The translations under genes and the position numbers were made by a program. The notes under the pieces were generated by a model. It did not search any database. It was not told the DNA's origin and saw only the letters and a list, made by a program, of their open reading frames with translations. Below, one piece after another: positions 34,829-49,557 of a stretch of 64,000 bases of DNA. Numbering within the stretch: the first letter of the stretch is position 1; each line of letters begins with the position of its first letter. The stretch covers positions 51,900,991 to 51,964,990 of the forward strand of contig CM055066.1 in assembly GCA_029204045.2 (NCBI GenBank). Reading direction: 5' to 3'. This DNA is from Tillandsia leiboldiana. Its lineage: Eukaryota > Streptophyta > Magnoliopsida > Poales > Bromeliaceae.

Positions 34829-35224
34829 ACAAAACAAAGTTGGGCCGCATTATAAAACATTGAAATGGATTGGATTTTGGAACTAGTACATGTTATTAGA
34901 TAAGTAATGTTGGGTCACATTTTAGAGATGATTATCATGATTTGGTTGTGTGAATTGAGGAATACCTAAATTCAATATAAATCCAACTTTTTGTATCTAT
35001 ATTTAATTCCACCATGCATAAAACATGGTTAATTTAATTATATATCTTTCATTTTGTTTCCTTCTGAGTTTGTCCTTAGATCTTTATTATATCAAACTGT
35101 TCAAGTACACATTATTTTCAAAATCTAAGAAGCTAATGACAAGAGATTCTGTTCTGCCAAATCGCAAGTAAAAATTGAATTCTCAACTTCAAAAATACTT
35201 TAAATGACACTGGTCATTTTTGAA

Positions 35225-35630
35225 TAAAGTTAAGAAATATTAGCAACGAGCGCACAAACTAAACAAAATTAATTGGCGATCACGACAGAAAAGTAAAACC
35301 AAAATTGCACGACAGAGAATTAACACACAGATTTACGTGGAAACCCTTTGCAGGGAAAAAACCACGGGCGAAAGAGGAGAGATTTCACTATGTAGAAAAG
35401 AGAGAATACAAGAGTTCGTGATGATACAATCGCTCGATCTCTCTAGGGCAAAACAAAAGAGAAATTAGGGTTTTTCCTTAGCGGATCGGATCCGTACCGC
35501 GGGGGGCGTCCCGAGCCCTTCGCTTCCACCACAGACATCCACAAAATTTTCTGTCGCACCGCGAAGCCGTCGGCGAACCTGAATCATAATATCGAAGCGA
35601 TTCTGATTTTGAGTCACATCTAACAAGAAA
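35225..35630. repeat. Interspersed repeat (LTR-like) related to 16.2 and 52.4 kb
   Basis: The best-preserved of the three: gcaacgagcgcacaaac, cagatttacgtggaaaccct, ttgcagggaaaaaaccacgg, atcgctcgatctctctaggg and ccgcgaagccgtcggcgaac. The wording resembles plant copia-type LTRs. Superfamily uncertain. Confidence 0.5.
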
Positions 35631-38440
35631 AATATTACTTATACATTTTACTTGGAGTGTACATTTCACACCTCATTTATTTAATAGGTGAAAATATGAT
35701 GAAGGGTCACTTAGATTGATGGGACGTAGAATGTACACCCTTTTGAGGTGTACATAAATCTATGAATCTATGAATCTCTAATATTTTTTTTTATCACGTT
35801 GCATTTATTTTTTATTCACACTTATCGCCAACTTTTATTTTATTAAACGTCATAATTTTTTCTCCTTGGATACGATTTTTCCTCTCTTTTTAATTATCTC
35901 ATAATTTTTTTTCTTTCTCTTTCTCATCAACTATTTTTGACGAAGCATCATGATTTTTTTCCTTCATTTCCTCTTTATTCAATAAAGGTGGGACCCATCT
36001 TATACTTTTGTTCTCTTAAATTCAGAATTTAGTTTAGAGAAAGAATAAGCAAGTTCTCCAAATCTTAATCCACACCAATCCGACTCAACCCGACCCTCTT
36101 CGCTTTAGAACGGAACGTGTTGAAGGTGCAGTGCAAGGATTGTTCCATCGCCTACTACACCGCTGCGGGATCTAATGGAGAGCAATATAGAACGGAGAGC
36201 AATATACCGGATAAGGCTCAGGACGATTGAGGGCAAGACGAAAAGAATCTTTCAATAACTCGCAATTTATGTTTCTTCCTCTCATTCTCTATCTCAATGA
36301 CGAAAATATATAATATTTTTATTTATTTTTGAATTGTTAAGTTTAAACATACAGATTGGTTATATATTTGGATTAATTTATTATTAATTTGATATAATTT
36401 TTTTAAAAATATATTTTATTAATATTTTTTTATTATATATTCACCCAAATTACTATATTAATTTATTATTAATTTTTACCAATTCCTTTATATTTTTTAA
36501 GGATTGACTCAAAGGAAGGGGATTTGGAGACAAACTCCACATTAAATTGCACAAAAAAAAAACCAAATTTCTCTTTAAAAAGTAGCATCCTCCTTTTTTT
36601 GTTTAAATTATAAAATAAATGGTTTAGTAATGCAACATATACTCTTTTTTAAATTATTATATGTATGAAAAGGTCAATTAATAGTTGTCACATGACAATC
36701 AAGTGTTTATATATTAATAATTAAAAAATGTATTGAGGCCCTCTCAAACTTTCAATTTTTTAAGAAAAAAATATTTTAGTCAAAAGAAAAAAAGGAAAAT
36801 TTTTCAATTTTTTTTTTTTGATAGTTTTGTCTAATTTAATATTGAAGGATAACATCAAATAGAGCCACTAAATTTAATAAATTTTAACCTAATAAAAATA
36901 TAACAACTCAAATAAAAAAAATAATAGAAGCAAATTGATTTTAATTAAGAGAAAATAGTTGAGGGGTTTATTTAAAAATGGACAAAATTTATTTGGTACA
37001 ATTTTTATAGCCATTGAATTAAAGGGGTGTGATTGAGTAATTCTATGCTTACAACTAATTAATTCTAGAACAAAAATGTTAACTCAACAATGTTAAGTGC
37101 TTGAATCTTCTTTTTTTTTTTCTTTTTTTTTTAAAAATTTTTTTAACTCCTTACCCTAGCAATTCTATAGTTACACTTTATAAAATATTATTAAAAATTT
37201 TAAAAATAAATTGAAAACATTAAAGCACTCAATCAAGCTAGCCTCATGCCAAGTCGTGGACGGAAAAATGATGGCTAAGCCCAACACGGTCCGACCCGAC
37301 CCGATCTGACCCGATCCGGATCATTCTTGCTACAGGCTACCATTTGGTTAAAGGAATAAAGGAAGAATAAGATATTTATTCTTCTTATTCTTTCAAACGG
37401 TAATAATTATTAGAAATTATTATTTGAGGATTTAGCAGTTGTCGAGAGTTAAAATAAACTTGAGAGCTCGAAATTAGAAATTTCAATTCACAGCTTCCGC
37501 GTCTGCACCCCAGAAAGAATCAGTTGAAAAAAAAAAAAAAAAAAAAAAAAAACTAACTAACAAAACTCTTTGTACTTATATTTATATCTTAAAATGGAGC
37601 GAAACAAAATCTTAATTCGATTCAAAAGCAGGTGATCTCAGTTTTCAAATATGTATCAATTAAAATCCTTTGCTAGATCTAACTCAAATATGTGTCCTAG
37701 TTTAACACCTATATTTTTTTTTTTCCTTCATTAATTAATTGATGTACTTCTTATCTATCTACTCCAACATCTATCTTTCCGTGAATGTGATGGAAAGGAC
37801 CTCCTAAAGCTCAATTTCCTTACTATATATATAAAGAGTAATGAACATGTAACTCAAGCACAATTGTAGTAAAAATATGGATTTTGTAGTGACCAAATGT
37901 TTAAGCCTCTACTTTTGTATGGTATTATGATATGTAGAAGTTTCGACTCTATGAAATATTTATTTTATATGTTGTTTTGTTTATATTTAACTTGGTAATG
38001 CCATTGTTTGATGTTAGACTTGAAAATTATGTATTTGATATTATGCCTTATGTAATGTTTAGTTATTAATTCTCTTTAAATATAACTTCTAATATGAAAT
38101 TTATTTGTTATTTTATGATTTATTATTATTATTATAGTCTATTTTTTATTTATTTTTAACAGTAGAAAGTAATTTTTTATGGTGCAATTTAAATTTTAAA
38201 TTTTGGTGGTGTAAAATATCAAAAGAGTAATTTTGGAAAAAGATATATATTTCTACTAGGATTATTGAGTTTTAAAGGTTGAACCAAACGTAATAATGCT
38301 ATAAACACTGTAATTTAGTATTACATTACCGGTTTATTCCAAACGCATTAATGCAGCATCAGCAATAATCTCGTTCAGAAATGCAACATGTCGGAGTATA
38401 TTGAAATACTCAGTAATCTTACATAACTCGATCCAAACAC
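35631..38440. other. Gene-free AT-rich interval
   Basis: Contains a remnant of the five-hairpin MITE family (about 35630-35757), poly-A at 37528-37551, a short telo-like string near 37290, and a segment near 36090-36240 of higher GC with no readable protein. No supported gene. Confidence 0.45.
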
Positions 38441-38825
38441 CCCCTAAGGGGAAACTCCTTCTCTCTCCATTCGACAAGATACAACTTTTGAGATCCATTA
38501 TTGTTCCATCAATACATCTTTTCGCACATCGCAGCAGCGTCGAAATAAGTTAAGACGATAAGCTGGGCAGTATCAGAAGCACTAGTTTTGTATTACCCGC
38601 TTGCGGGTCGGCTCGTGGATGGCGGGGATGGAGACCTTTGCATTGAGTGCACTGGAGAACAGATAGGCTTCGTCGAGGCGTCGGTGGATTGTAGCTTGGA
38701 GGATGCGAATTTCATTTCTTGGAGCACCCTTTCGTGATACCATTGGAAGAGCTCCTAGCAGATCATCGCGGGTGAAAAGTAACCGATCCCTCCATTTTAA
38801 TGCAGGTATCGTATAACTACGTATA

Positions 38826-39148
38826 CACTACAAGAAAGCTAATATTTAAGGACGTTTATTTATATACTTAATTATATTTAAAAGCGTCTTAATATAGTCT
38901 AGTGTCGCATTTGAAAGCGTCGGTTAAAATATGTGTTGACGTTTTAAATGAAGTGTAGAATTTTTTAAAATTGTGTAAAAATAATAATAAAATTTATTAT
39001 TTAATTAATTAGTTTAATATAATAAATAATTTATATGACAACGTTTTTTGAAACGTCGGCATTCCCAATATTGTAGGGATATTTGGAGATACTTATCTCA
39101 AGCATCGTCTAAAAAAAGGTCTTTATATTAACTTTTTTTTTTATAGTG
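38826..39148. mobile_element. CACTA-like non-autonomous element
   Basis: Starts CACTACAAGAAAGC and ends ...TTTTTTTATAGTG. A 3-bp duplication ATA lies on both sides (38823-38825, 39149-39151). The interior has aaagcgtc / gacgtttt repeats in both orientations. It starts 20 bp after the exon 1 donor of the BAHD pseudogene. Confidence 0.75.
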
Positions 39149-39194
39149 ATAGAGCACATATCGTTGATAGAAAATAAATATTTCACTATAATAG

Positions 39195-39329
39195 TTAGGA
39201 GTGTCAACGAGCCGAACACTAGCGATATTGTAGTGAAATATTTATTGATAAAAAATTAATTTTAAAAGTAAATTTAATGATAAAAAATTTACAAATATGA
39301 TTAGACTTGTGCGTATATAAACTCTACAC

Positions 39330-39408
<79 letters not shown>

Positions 39409-39575
39409 CAATGCTACCTGTACACCCCGAAGGGGTGTACATCATACACCTCCACCATTTTAATGGTGACGATACTTTTTACGGGTCACATCAAGTGACC
39501 CATCATCACACCCCCACCCTTAGATGGGTGGGGTGTATGATGTACACCCCGAAAGGGGTGTACACATAGCATTTT

Positions 39576-39625
<50 letters not shown>

Positions 39626-39775
39626 TCGAGCTGTTAGCGATCCGAACACGAGCGAGCTGACCCTAACTCGTATTCGACTCATTTACTAAACGAGCGATTC
39701 GATATCGAGTTCATTTCGAATCGAATACGAGTTGACTCGCGAACAGCAAACTAGCAAACTAGATTGCCTCCCCTA
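39195..39775. mobile_element. hAT-like MITE, relative of 21933-22510, with nested MITE
   Basis: Starts taggagtgtcaacgagccga and ends ...gattgcctccccta; cgaacacgagcgagct-type repeats lie inside. The five-hairpin MITE at 39406-39577 and (TA)n runs are inserted within. Flanks do not show a clear 8-bp duplication. Confidence 0.65.
39406..39577. mobile_element. Five-hairpin Mutator-like MITE
   Basis: gagcaatgctacctgtacac to tacacatagcattttcc, 172 bp. Contains the hairpins caccccgaaggggtg, ccaccattttaatggtg, gggtcacatcaagtgaccc and cacccttagatgggtg. It sits in a (TA)n run; atatatata on both sides is consistent with a 9-bp duplication. Confidence 0.85.
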
Positions 39776-40302
39776 ACAACAGTCCCTAGGTTTATATATA
39801 TATATGGTAAAATAAATTGGTGCACTTGAAAGGTAAAATATTATAAATTCATGATTCCTTAATATAAAAGAGTAGTAAATAGTGGTGTGATAATTAAGTA
39901 TATATATATATATAGTAGTTAGTTCTAAGTCTGAGTACGAACGAGACAAACCATAATATATGAATTAGATTGAGTCTTTAATCGTCTATTTAATTACTAG
40001 TTTTTCACCTACATATATATATATATATGTTGTACTTGTTATGCTTTCAATAGTTTATTTCTAGTCATTTATTGTTTTACAATAATATGTTATGCTTAGA
40101 CCCAAACATGGGCCGACCAGTCGATTCGGACCGTAAGAACCCAAATCACAATGGATGGGTCCAGCCGGGAATACAAACAAGTTGGGCTTGGATTTCGATT
40201 TAGTCCGGACCGATGAACAGATCTATTTATGACTAATCTTTTTGTGTATTTTGTTAGTAATTAAGCTTACATGTTACTTAATTTCACCATGCATATATAT
40301 AG
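39776..40302. other. Rest of BAHD pseudogene intron
   Basis: Short (TA)n runs and AT-rich sequence. The intron ends in tatatatag at 40302. Confidence 0.6.
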
Positions 40303-41036
40303 GTGACCGAATTCACCTGCGGCGGATTCGCCCTCGGCTTTGCATGGCACCACTCACTTGCCGACGGAATTGGAGCCGCGCAATTCTTGAATGCCGTTGG
40401 CGAGCTTGCTCGTGGCCTCCCACGCCTGACCGTCGACCCGGTTTGGGCCAGGGATTCACTCCTCGATCTTGACCCGAAAATTTCCTCAGTACCTTTTATC
40501 GACTTCGAACTTACTTGAGTTGGAGTACTCCGAGCTGAACATACCCTTTAGATTACATCAATCGAACTAAGGAAAACATCTTTCGACAAACCGGGGAATC
40601 ATGCACCGCATTTGATGTGGCCTTGGCCACAATTTGGCAGTGTCAGACACTGGCGATAGGATTACGACCTACCGAACCAGTGCGGGTGCATTTCGCGGTG
40701 AATGTTCGCGAAACGCTACAAGCTCAACCTGGCTACTACCGGAATAGCATTTTCTACCAAAATGTCTCACCGAATAGTCAGGAGATCATAGAGGCACCGA
40801 CTATCGAGATTATTAAAATCATTAGATATGCCAAGGGCGCAATTTCGACCGAAGTAGCTAAATGGAATAAGGGTTTACTGAAAGATCATAACCCTATGGA
40901 GTATGCTGATCTTAGCTACAACGCGCTTTCGGGAACTTATTGGAAGAATTTAGGGTTTGAGCACGCGGATTATGGATCGGGTAAGCCGGCTCGGGTAACC
41001 TTTCATAATGTATATAAATTCCTCTCCAGCTGCGTG

Positions 41037-41474
41037 TAGGGATGTCAATGGGTACGGATACCCGAAATCTTATTCGAATTCGAATTCGGAATTGATTTAT
41101 CCGATGTTAAACGGATATGGATTCGAATATGGATATAAAAAATAAAAAGCCGACGGATTTGAATTTCGATATGGATTTTGATTATACACGATCCGAACCC
41201 GAATTAATTTTACGTTATATAATATATGTGTATATAAATATTTGATATTATATTTAAATTTATATTTTAAAAAATTAAATTTAATATAATATATTTTGAA
41301 ATATTGTAAAGAAAAAAAAATAATTATTTTGGGTTTGGATTTTCGGGTTCGGGTTCGGATTCGAGTTTTGGATTTTTTGTCGGGTTCGGATTTGGATATG
41401 GATTTTCAAAATCCGTCGGGTTCGGGTTCGAATTTTTGAAAATCCGTCCCGAATTCGACCCGTTGATATCCCTA
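41037..41474. mobile_element. hAT-like MITE interrupting the BAHD pseudogene
   Basis: Ends tagggatgtcaatgggtac and the inverse of cccgttgatatcccta. Near-identical 8-mers gctgcgtg (41029-41036) and actgcatg (41475-41482) flank it, agreeing at 6 of 8 positions, an aged hAT duplication. The BAHD frame (FLSSCV) resumes on the far side. Confidence 0.8.
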
Positions 41475-41737
41475 ACTGCATGTTAGGTTTACCGCGTGCT
41501 TGCCATCCATTTATTTTCGATAATGAAACTTTCACATCGACGATCAGCACTATTGAATATTATCTATGCCATTGGAAGCGCCTGGAAACTAAATTTCAAA
41601 TCTTTTCGATGTCATTGATCTAATGATCAAAAGATTGTAAAATTTATAATTTTAATGATAAATATGAGACGTTTGCTTGTTTAATGGTATGAAAAAAATC
41701 TAAATCAATTGAATTTTAGTTTATTTTTTTTAATATA

Positions 41738-42012
<275 letters not shown>

Positions 42013-42050
42013 AATAAAGGAGCTTTTGCTATATACAGTGATTATATAAA

Positions 42051-42222
42051 GAGCAATGCTACATGTACACCCCGAAGGGGTGTACATCATACATCTCCAC
42101 TATTTTAATGGTGACGATATTTTTTACGGGTCACATCAAATGACCCATCATCACACCCCCATCCTTAGATGGGTGGGGGTGTGAGATGTACACCCCTTAC
42201 GGGTGTACACATAGCATTTTCC
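42051..42222. mobile_element. Five-hairpin Mutator-like MITE, perfect duplication
   Basis: gagcaatgctacatgtacac to acacatagcattttcc, 172 bp. The 9-bp duplication TTATATAAA lies at 42042-42050 and 42223-42231. All five palindromes are present. Confidence 0.9.
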
Positions 42223-42539
42223 TTATATAAATAAGTCACCATCTTATGAGTATTATTTTATTTTATTTTCCTCTTGAAATTCCATGATCTGACTCACCAA
42301 CAAATCAATACAAGATTGATTACTCCCCAAGCATATTTTTTTCTCCTTTATTCTTTACTACTTTTTGTCTTGACCTTGATGGGGCTTCTCTTTGGACTTG
42401 CTTGGGCTTTTACAAATGAAAATATTATTTGAGTAGATTATAGAAAAAATTAGGGGAGAAATGTGTATCCATCTCTTAGCTCATTTGTAAATAAACATCC
42501 CAACTTTTAATTTGGCAATTAGATAATTTAAATTTATTA

Positions 42540-43400
42540 ATATAATATAATATAAGTAAAAGTTACAAACTAATTAAAACCTACTTTTATAGCTAGGAAG
42601 TTTATTGTAGCTTTTTGTTAATGTAAAAGCTTAATTAAGACATTTGGATTTGATAGTTTTTTGATAGATCCAAAACATGATCCTAAATTTAATTAGAAAA
42701 AAATAAATGAGGTTAATTAGGAATTTGATGGGACTTGAATTTATTATCTCTTGGAAACCTTTTTGAACTTTTAATAGACCTTAGACCTAACTATAAAATA
42801 AATGGGAGAAAATTAAATTAGTTAGATTTGTAATTTAATTCTAATTAGATTAGGATAAATATTTAAATCTGGTAGAGATAAATTTATTAAGATGCAAATA
42901 TTAATTAGAATATAAATCTAATTAAATTAGGATTTGGGTATTTTTTTGATGCAAACTATAAAATATAGTATAAGTGCTATTATTTGGTGATGGTAATGGT
43001 ATAATTTAGCCACACGCATATGGCATGATCAAAATGTTCATAATTTTGAATGCACTTAGTGCACGGGTGCACGAAAGAAGTCTTCTTGTGTTATAGAATA
43101 CGAAAAAAATATGAGAAAGATTCAGGAAGAGGACTTGAGTTGAAGCTATTCTGTATAGAAGAGGAGTCAAGTGTAATTCTTCTCATACTCAATGAATTTT
43201 ATTTCATTCGTATTTTCGGTTTTGATTTTTTTTTTTTTTTTTTTTTTTAGGTTGTATTGGTTTCAGTTTTTGTCTAAGAAACTGGTTTATGCTAAAATTC
43301 AATTTGACGCTTTTGTTGCGGAATCCCAACAATTGATACCGGAGTAAGTAATCAACAGCAGTCGCAGTCGGTATTAGAGTGAGTTACAGATTCACAAAAT
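42540..43400 (+). mobile_element. LTR fragment, inverse relative of 51.4-52.0 kb
   Basis: agttgaagctattctgtata, gtgtaattcttctcatactc, aatgaattttatttcattcg and gcggaatcccaacaattgat correspond, in reverse complement, to blocks in 51370-52010. Plant LTRs with leader of this kind are usually copia-like. No coding part is attached. Confidence 0.55.
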
Positions 43401-43917
43401 CTAATATCAAAACATCTACCAAATTCCCAACAAATTAAGAGCACTTGTGAACTCAACTAAGATATCTAGTGGTGAATTTGGTTAAACCATTGAAGGGTTT
43501 TGATTAGCCATCCTAGGTTGTTGTTAGCATATGAAGTGAAAATGACTCTACACTTTAAATGTATTTTAACCTTCAATATATATGGTAGTTAATTTATGGC
43601 TTCTAAGATTATATTAACATACAAATCACACATCACAAAACCAAACTCTAGTAAATTGATTAATGGCAAAAAATATTAGTTGGGTGTAGTTGTTGTTTGA
43701 TGTGGAAAAGCTGTTGAGACATTCCAATCACTTGTTCTTTTCATACAATTGAATGCTACCTCCTCTATTCAATGCCTAGTTTTAGCATGTGCATTTTCTA
43801 CAATTCTATGTGTCATAAAAATGTTTTATCATAAATGGACGGTAAGATCATCTTATGTATCCAAACATTAAATCAAAATGACACTCACTATCTCTATTGT
43901 TTTTTTTATTTGATTTT

Positions 43918-44133
43918 TTATAAGTTACTCGTAGGCTTCTGGCCCCAATGGCGGAGAGTTTCGATCCCCCAATGCGGTCGCTTTGTAGCCTCTGGGGGGC
44001 GAGCTGCCAGTAGATGCATTTTTTTTTCTTCTTCGAGATTCAGTTGTCTTTTCTTGTTGCTAAGTTCAAAATATTTTGAATGAAACGGTAGCAAACTACC
44101 TTCTCTCAACAAAAAAAAAAAAAAAAAAAAAAA
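43918..44133 (+). mobile_element. LINE 3' end with poly-A
   Basis: gaatgaaacggtagcaaact and accttctctcaac are followed by about 24 A, the same type of 3' terminus as the LINE at 19.7 kb (ggtagcttactatttttttctc plus A-rich tail). Only the 3' untranslated part remains. Confidence 0.55.
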
Positions 44134-44345
44134 AACTTCTAATACTTGAGTGTTCAAATCTTAGCCTCGAATAACAACTAATTATTCTAGATAGTGAAAA
44201 AATCCTTCTCAATAACAATAATTTTATATAAAAATAATAATATCCAATCAAAAAAAATTATACTGCATAAAAGCACTAATTTTTTTTTAAAAAATAATTT
44301 TAATATATAATTCAAAGCACAAATTACTTTTTGCACAAGATGAGA

Positions 44346-44408
44346 GTTGTGGGTGTGGGTGTGGGTGTGGGTGTGGGTGTGGGTGTGGATGTGGATGTGG
44401 GTGTGGGA
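44346..44408. repeat. (GGGTGT)n minisatellite
   Basis: About ten units of gtgggt, two with gtggat. G-rich on the plus strand, with regularly spaced GGG triplets. Confidence 0.95.
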
Positions 44409-44684
44409 GGTATATATAAATAGCAACCTCATGAGGCTCTTAGAAAAGGCCAAAAATGCATATCAAATGGTTTAAATTTCTTATTTGTCTCTACATGCAT
44501 ATGGAGAGGTATTTTTCTCTTTTACTTTCTTTATTTTTTAACAAAGGAAAAAAAAATAGTTGATATTAAGAAATTAATATCAAGGAGATATACATGTTAT
44601 GTATGCTTTAATATTCGTGCCCTCATATATTTCTTTGTTGTGCCTCTCAACTTATCAAAGCCATGTATATAAGTCTATGAAAGT

Positions 44685-44690
<6 letters not shown>

Positions 44691-44767
<77 letters not shown>
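44691..44767. repeat. (TA)n microsatellite
   Basis: About 38 uninterrupted TA units. Confidence 0.95.
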
Positions 44768-46471
<1,704 letters not shown>

Positions 46472-46540
46472 ATGTGGATTGAAATGTGTTTTGGGAGATT
46501 TCTCTCTCTCTCTCTCTCTATCTCTTTATGTGGATTATTA

Positions 46541-47392
46541 GGTTTCGTTTGGTTCGTATATAAGAGAGAATTAGTAGTACCAGAGATAAGTATAAAGTTA
46601 GGTATAAGTTAAGTATAATGTGAATTTGTGTTTGATTAGAAATTAGGTTAGTACCAGATATAAGAAAATTAGTGTTTGGTAGTGATTGAAGAATAAGAGG
46701 AATAGAGAGTTGACTTTTGTGTTAAAAGACTAAAATATTTTTTTCTTTTTAGTTTTTTTTTTCAAAATTAAAATTTCAAAATTTATTCAAATTTTAATAT
46801 TTATTAATTTTAATTTTTATAAAAATTTTAAGTGGGAGCAAAAAAAAAAAGTTAATTTTAAAATTTTAAGTAGGAATAAAAATTTTAATTTCCAAATTTA
46901 TATAAATTTTAAAAAAATTATAAAAAAATTGTACAAATTTTAAATTTTTAAAATTAATATTTTTTTTTTAAAAAAAATAAAATTTTTAGATTTATTAAAA
47001 TATCAAATTAAAAGAATTAAAATTTACAAAATTAAAAATTAAAAATTTAAATATCTTTTAAAATTTTAAAATTTTAATAAAAAAAAAACAAAAAAACATA
47101 AAAGAAAAGAAATAATAATAAAAATAAAAAAAATAAAAATAATACAAAAAATAAAAAAAAAATAAAAAAAGACAAATGCCCATTCCCAAGGCGGAGAGTC
47201 TTGGGAAGGGGCCCAGAATTGGATAGTTCAAGAAGGGGGGGGGGAGGGATGGAATATCCCCCCTTACCGGGTTGTACCGGTACAATCCGGTAAGGGGGGA
47301 TATCCTATCCCCCACCTCAATCCCAAACGTGTTTGGGTACAAAGGGGGATATCCCCCCCCCCCCCCCCTTTGTACCCAAACCAAACGAGAGC
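46541..47392. mobile_element. Tourist/PIF-Harbinger-like element
   Basis: Ends ggtttcgtttggttcg and ...aaccaaacgagagc are inverted. TTA lies on both sides (46538-46540, 47393-47395). The interior is A/T-rich, then contains an inverted pair around ccggtacaatccggtaaggg at 47265-47300 and a C-run at 47355-47368. Confidence 0.7.
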
Positions 47393-47439
47393 TTAAGGTT
47401 TTGTTTTTTTTTAAGAGGTTAAGGTTGCATATTATCTGT

Positions 47440-47565
47440 TTCGTTTATTTTTGAAATAAATTTAGCTGAAATTATGAAGCAACTAGGCTTCGAATTCGAA
47501 ACCTTGGATATATCAACCACCGAACCCTTTGCAACTTGCGCGACGGTCGATTATTAAGACTTTGT
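47440..47565. repeat. Short interspersed repeat, copy 1
   Basis: gaaataaatttagctgaaat, aagcaactaggcttcgaatt, cgaaaccttggatatatcaa and ccaccgaaccctttgcaact match 49080-49215 in order. The ggcttcgaattcgaaac string resembles a tRNA-type B box, so a SINE is possible. Confidence 0.4.
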
Positions 47566-48565
47566 TAGGCTTGAGTTTTATAAATTTGTTATTTAAACAA
47601 AGTTGTTCAAAAAGTACTTAGAAATTTTTTATTGAATCCCAAAGTGCTTGACATTAAGCTAATAGAATCTTTTCGATTACGAGCATTTGCTTTTGAAATT
47701 CAGAATCTTATTTTCTCATTTTATCAAAGTAAAAGAGTAGTTCATATGAACTGTATATTACAAATATTATTCTTTTATGGTTACTGTTATTAATGAATTA
47801 GAACATGCTTGGTACCGAGGGACAAAAACATATAGATATATACTACTATACTTTTTTACGGAACTAAATAAATTATATCGTAACTAAATCAATACGATCG
47901 ATCTCCATAACGTGATATCATATACAGAAACAAGCTGAATGTATTGCGATCGCACTTTCTCACCGTACATGATGCATCCTCATCGCAATCCCAAACCTAG
48001 GCTTCCTAGTGTTGGGACCCATTAACATTGTAGGACCATAGTCCATTATGATCATCATCAACCAAAACAAACACTGAACATACCAGAAAAATAAATGTGA
48101 TCAAAACTACAGGAAGGGCCAACTAAAAGATAACACTCCTGTCTCAATAATGTACAAAATTGCACAGGGATATGTTCTTTTCCTTGTCCTTGTTTAGCCC
48201 AATACATTAATTAATGTACTTGGTAGATTATGCATATAATAATATAATTAGCAAAAAAATTAGGGTGCAAAACTCAGGTATTAACTACATTCAATTTGAC
48301 TGTGAAGGGAAAAGTAAACTGTGAAACTTGTGATCACATTAATAAGGACATGATGTGGTACTTTTGGTGATGCTAATGATTGGGCATCTTATATGTACAC
48401 AAATTTTGGAGCATTCATGGGGCATCTACTTCCTACCTACTCATAATAAGTTGTAGCAAGATTATTTTCTTTTACTAGCACTAAGAATATTTTTATTGAT
48501 TTTACTGTATACTTTTTCGATGAATGATAGGGCTTAAAGATTTTAAGTACTAGATTTTTTTTTTA
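47566..48565. other. Gene-free interval
   Basis: No element ends, RNA gene or coding motif recognised. Confidence 0.4.
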
Positions 48566-48995
48566 AGATTAATTGCATACGGTTTTCTGTAAACATATCG
48601 AATAGCAGATATATCTCTATAAAGTTCAACTTTTCATATTTATCATTTTAAAAATCCAACGTTATTCGTATATATCCCTACCGTCTATATCTGTTAGAAA
48701 AATTTAGTTAATTATAAGTTAAATACTTAATCTTGATTAGTTAGTAAGATAAATTTATCTTTTTACCCTTCTAGATATTTCTGGAATATTTTTTAGAGGG
48801 ACATTTTTGAAAGGGCAAAACTGTCATTTCACATATAATCTGTTAAAAAATAAATAATGAACTAACGATAATAAACCGGAGGGATATATATGAATAACTT
48901 TAGATTTTTGAAGGGATAAATATGAAAAGTTGAACTTTGTAGGAATATATATGCTATTCGATATGTTTACAGGAAGCCGTATGCAATTAACCCTT
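48566..48995. mobile_element. Mutator-like MITE, 'gggttaattgcat' family, copy 4
   Basis: agattaattgcatacggtt and ...gccgtatgcaattaaccc form the inverted ends. Flanking 9-mers are tttttttta and tttttttaa (near match in a T-run). Closest by eye to copy 3 (gtaaacatatcgaatagcag shared). Confidence 0.7.
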
Positions 48996-49059
48996 TTTTT
49001 AATATGCACTCTTTTTATTTTATATTTAATGCTCGTAAAAAAATTCGCAGCGTGAATTT

Positions 49060-49215
49060 TTTATTTTATTTTATTTTTTTGAGAGTGAAAGGCAGCATGT
49101 TATTCGTTTCGTTTATAGAAATAAACTTACTTAGAAATGTGGAGCAATTAGGTTTCAAACTCGAAATCTCAGATATCAACCACGAAGTCCTTTACTACTT
49201 GCGCTAGGGACGATC
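49060..49215. repeat. Short interspersed repeat, copy 2
   Basis: gagcaattaggtttcaaact, cgaaatctcagatatcaacc and acgaagtcctttactacttg match the copy at 47440. Confidence 0.4.
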
Positions 49216-49385
49216 CGTCCTGACCTTTTGTTTTGAATGCAATATTTATTTATTTATTTATTTATTTATTTTTTTTTCGCATGCACTATTGAACAACTAT
49301 TGTTTGCTTATCAATCTATGTACAATATTTGTAGATTTAATTTCTTTTCCTTTCATGTTTTCTTTTTTTTTCATAACATAACTAA

Positions 49386-49557
49386 GGAAAATGCTATGTG
49401 TACACCCCTTTCGGGGTGTATATCATACACCCCACCCATCTAAAGGTGGGGGTGTGATGATGGGTCACTTGATGTGACCCGTAAAAAATATCGCCACCAT
49501 TAAAATGGTGGAGGTGTATGATGTACACCCCTTCGGGGTGTACATATAGCATTGCTC
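49386..49557. mobile_element. Five-hairpin Mutator-like MITE, inverted orientation
   Basis: ggaaaatgctatgtgtacac to atatagcattgctc, 172 bp. The perfect 9-bp duplication CATAACTAA lies at 49377-49385 and 49558-49566. Confidence 0.92.

Larger units (their letters stand above)
38450..41550 (+). pseudogene. BAHD acyltransferase pseudogene, two exons, intron filled with transposons
   Basis: Exon 1 (to 38805) reads ALVLYYPLAGRL, GGDGDLCIECTGEQIGFVEA and DCSLEDANF. After a frame change it reads LEHPFVIPLEELLADHRG, a stop, and TDPSILMQ, followed by a gtatcg donor. Exon 2 starts at 40303 after an ag acceptor: VTEFTCGGFALGF and AWHHSLADG, the HxxxD catalytic motif. A stop and frame shifts occur near 40517-40557, then AFDVALATIWQ, NVRETLQAQPGYYRNS and DYGSGKPARVTF, the degenerate counterpart of DFGWG. 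The frame is cut at 41037 by a MITE. BAHD enzymes move acyl groups from CoA to alcohols or amines in specialised metabolism; subgroup not determined. The intron position (after MQ) is the conserved family intron. Confidence 0.85.
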
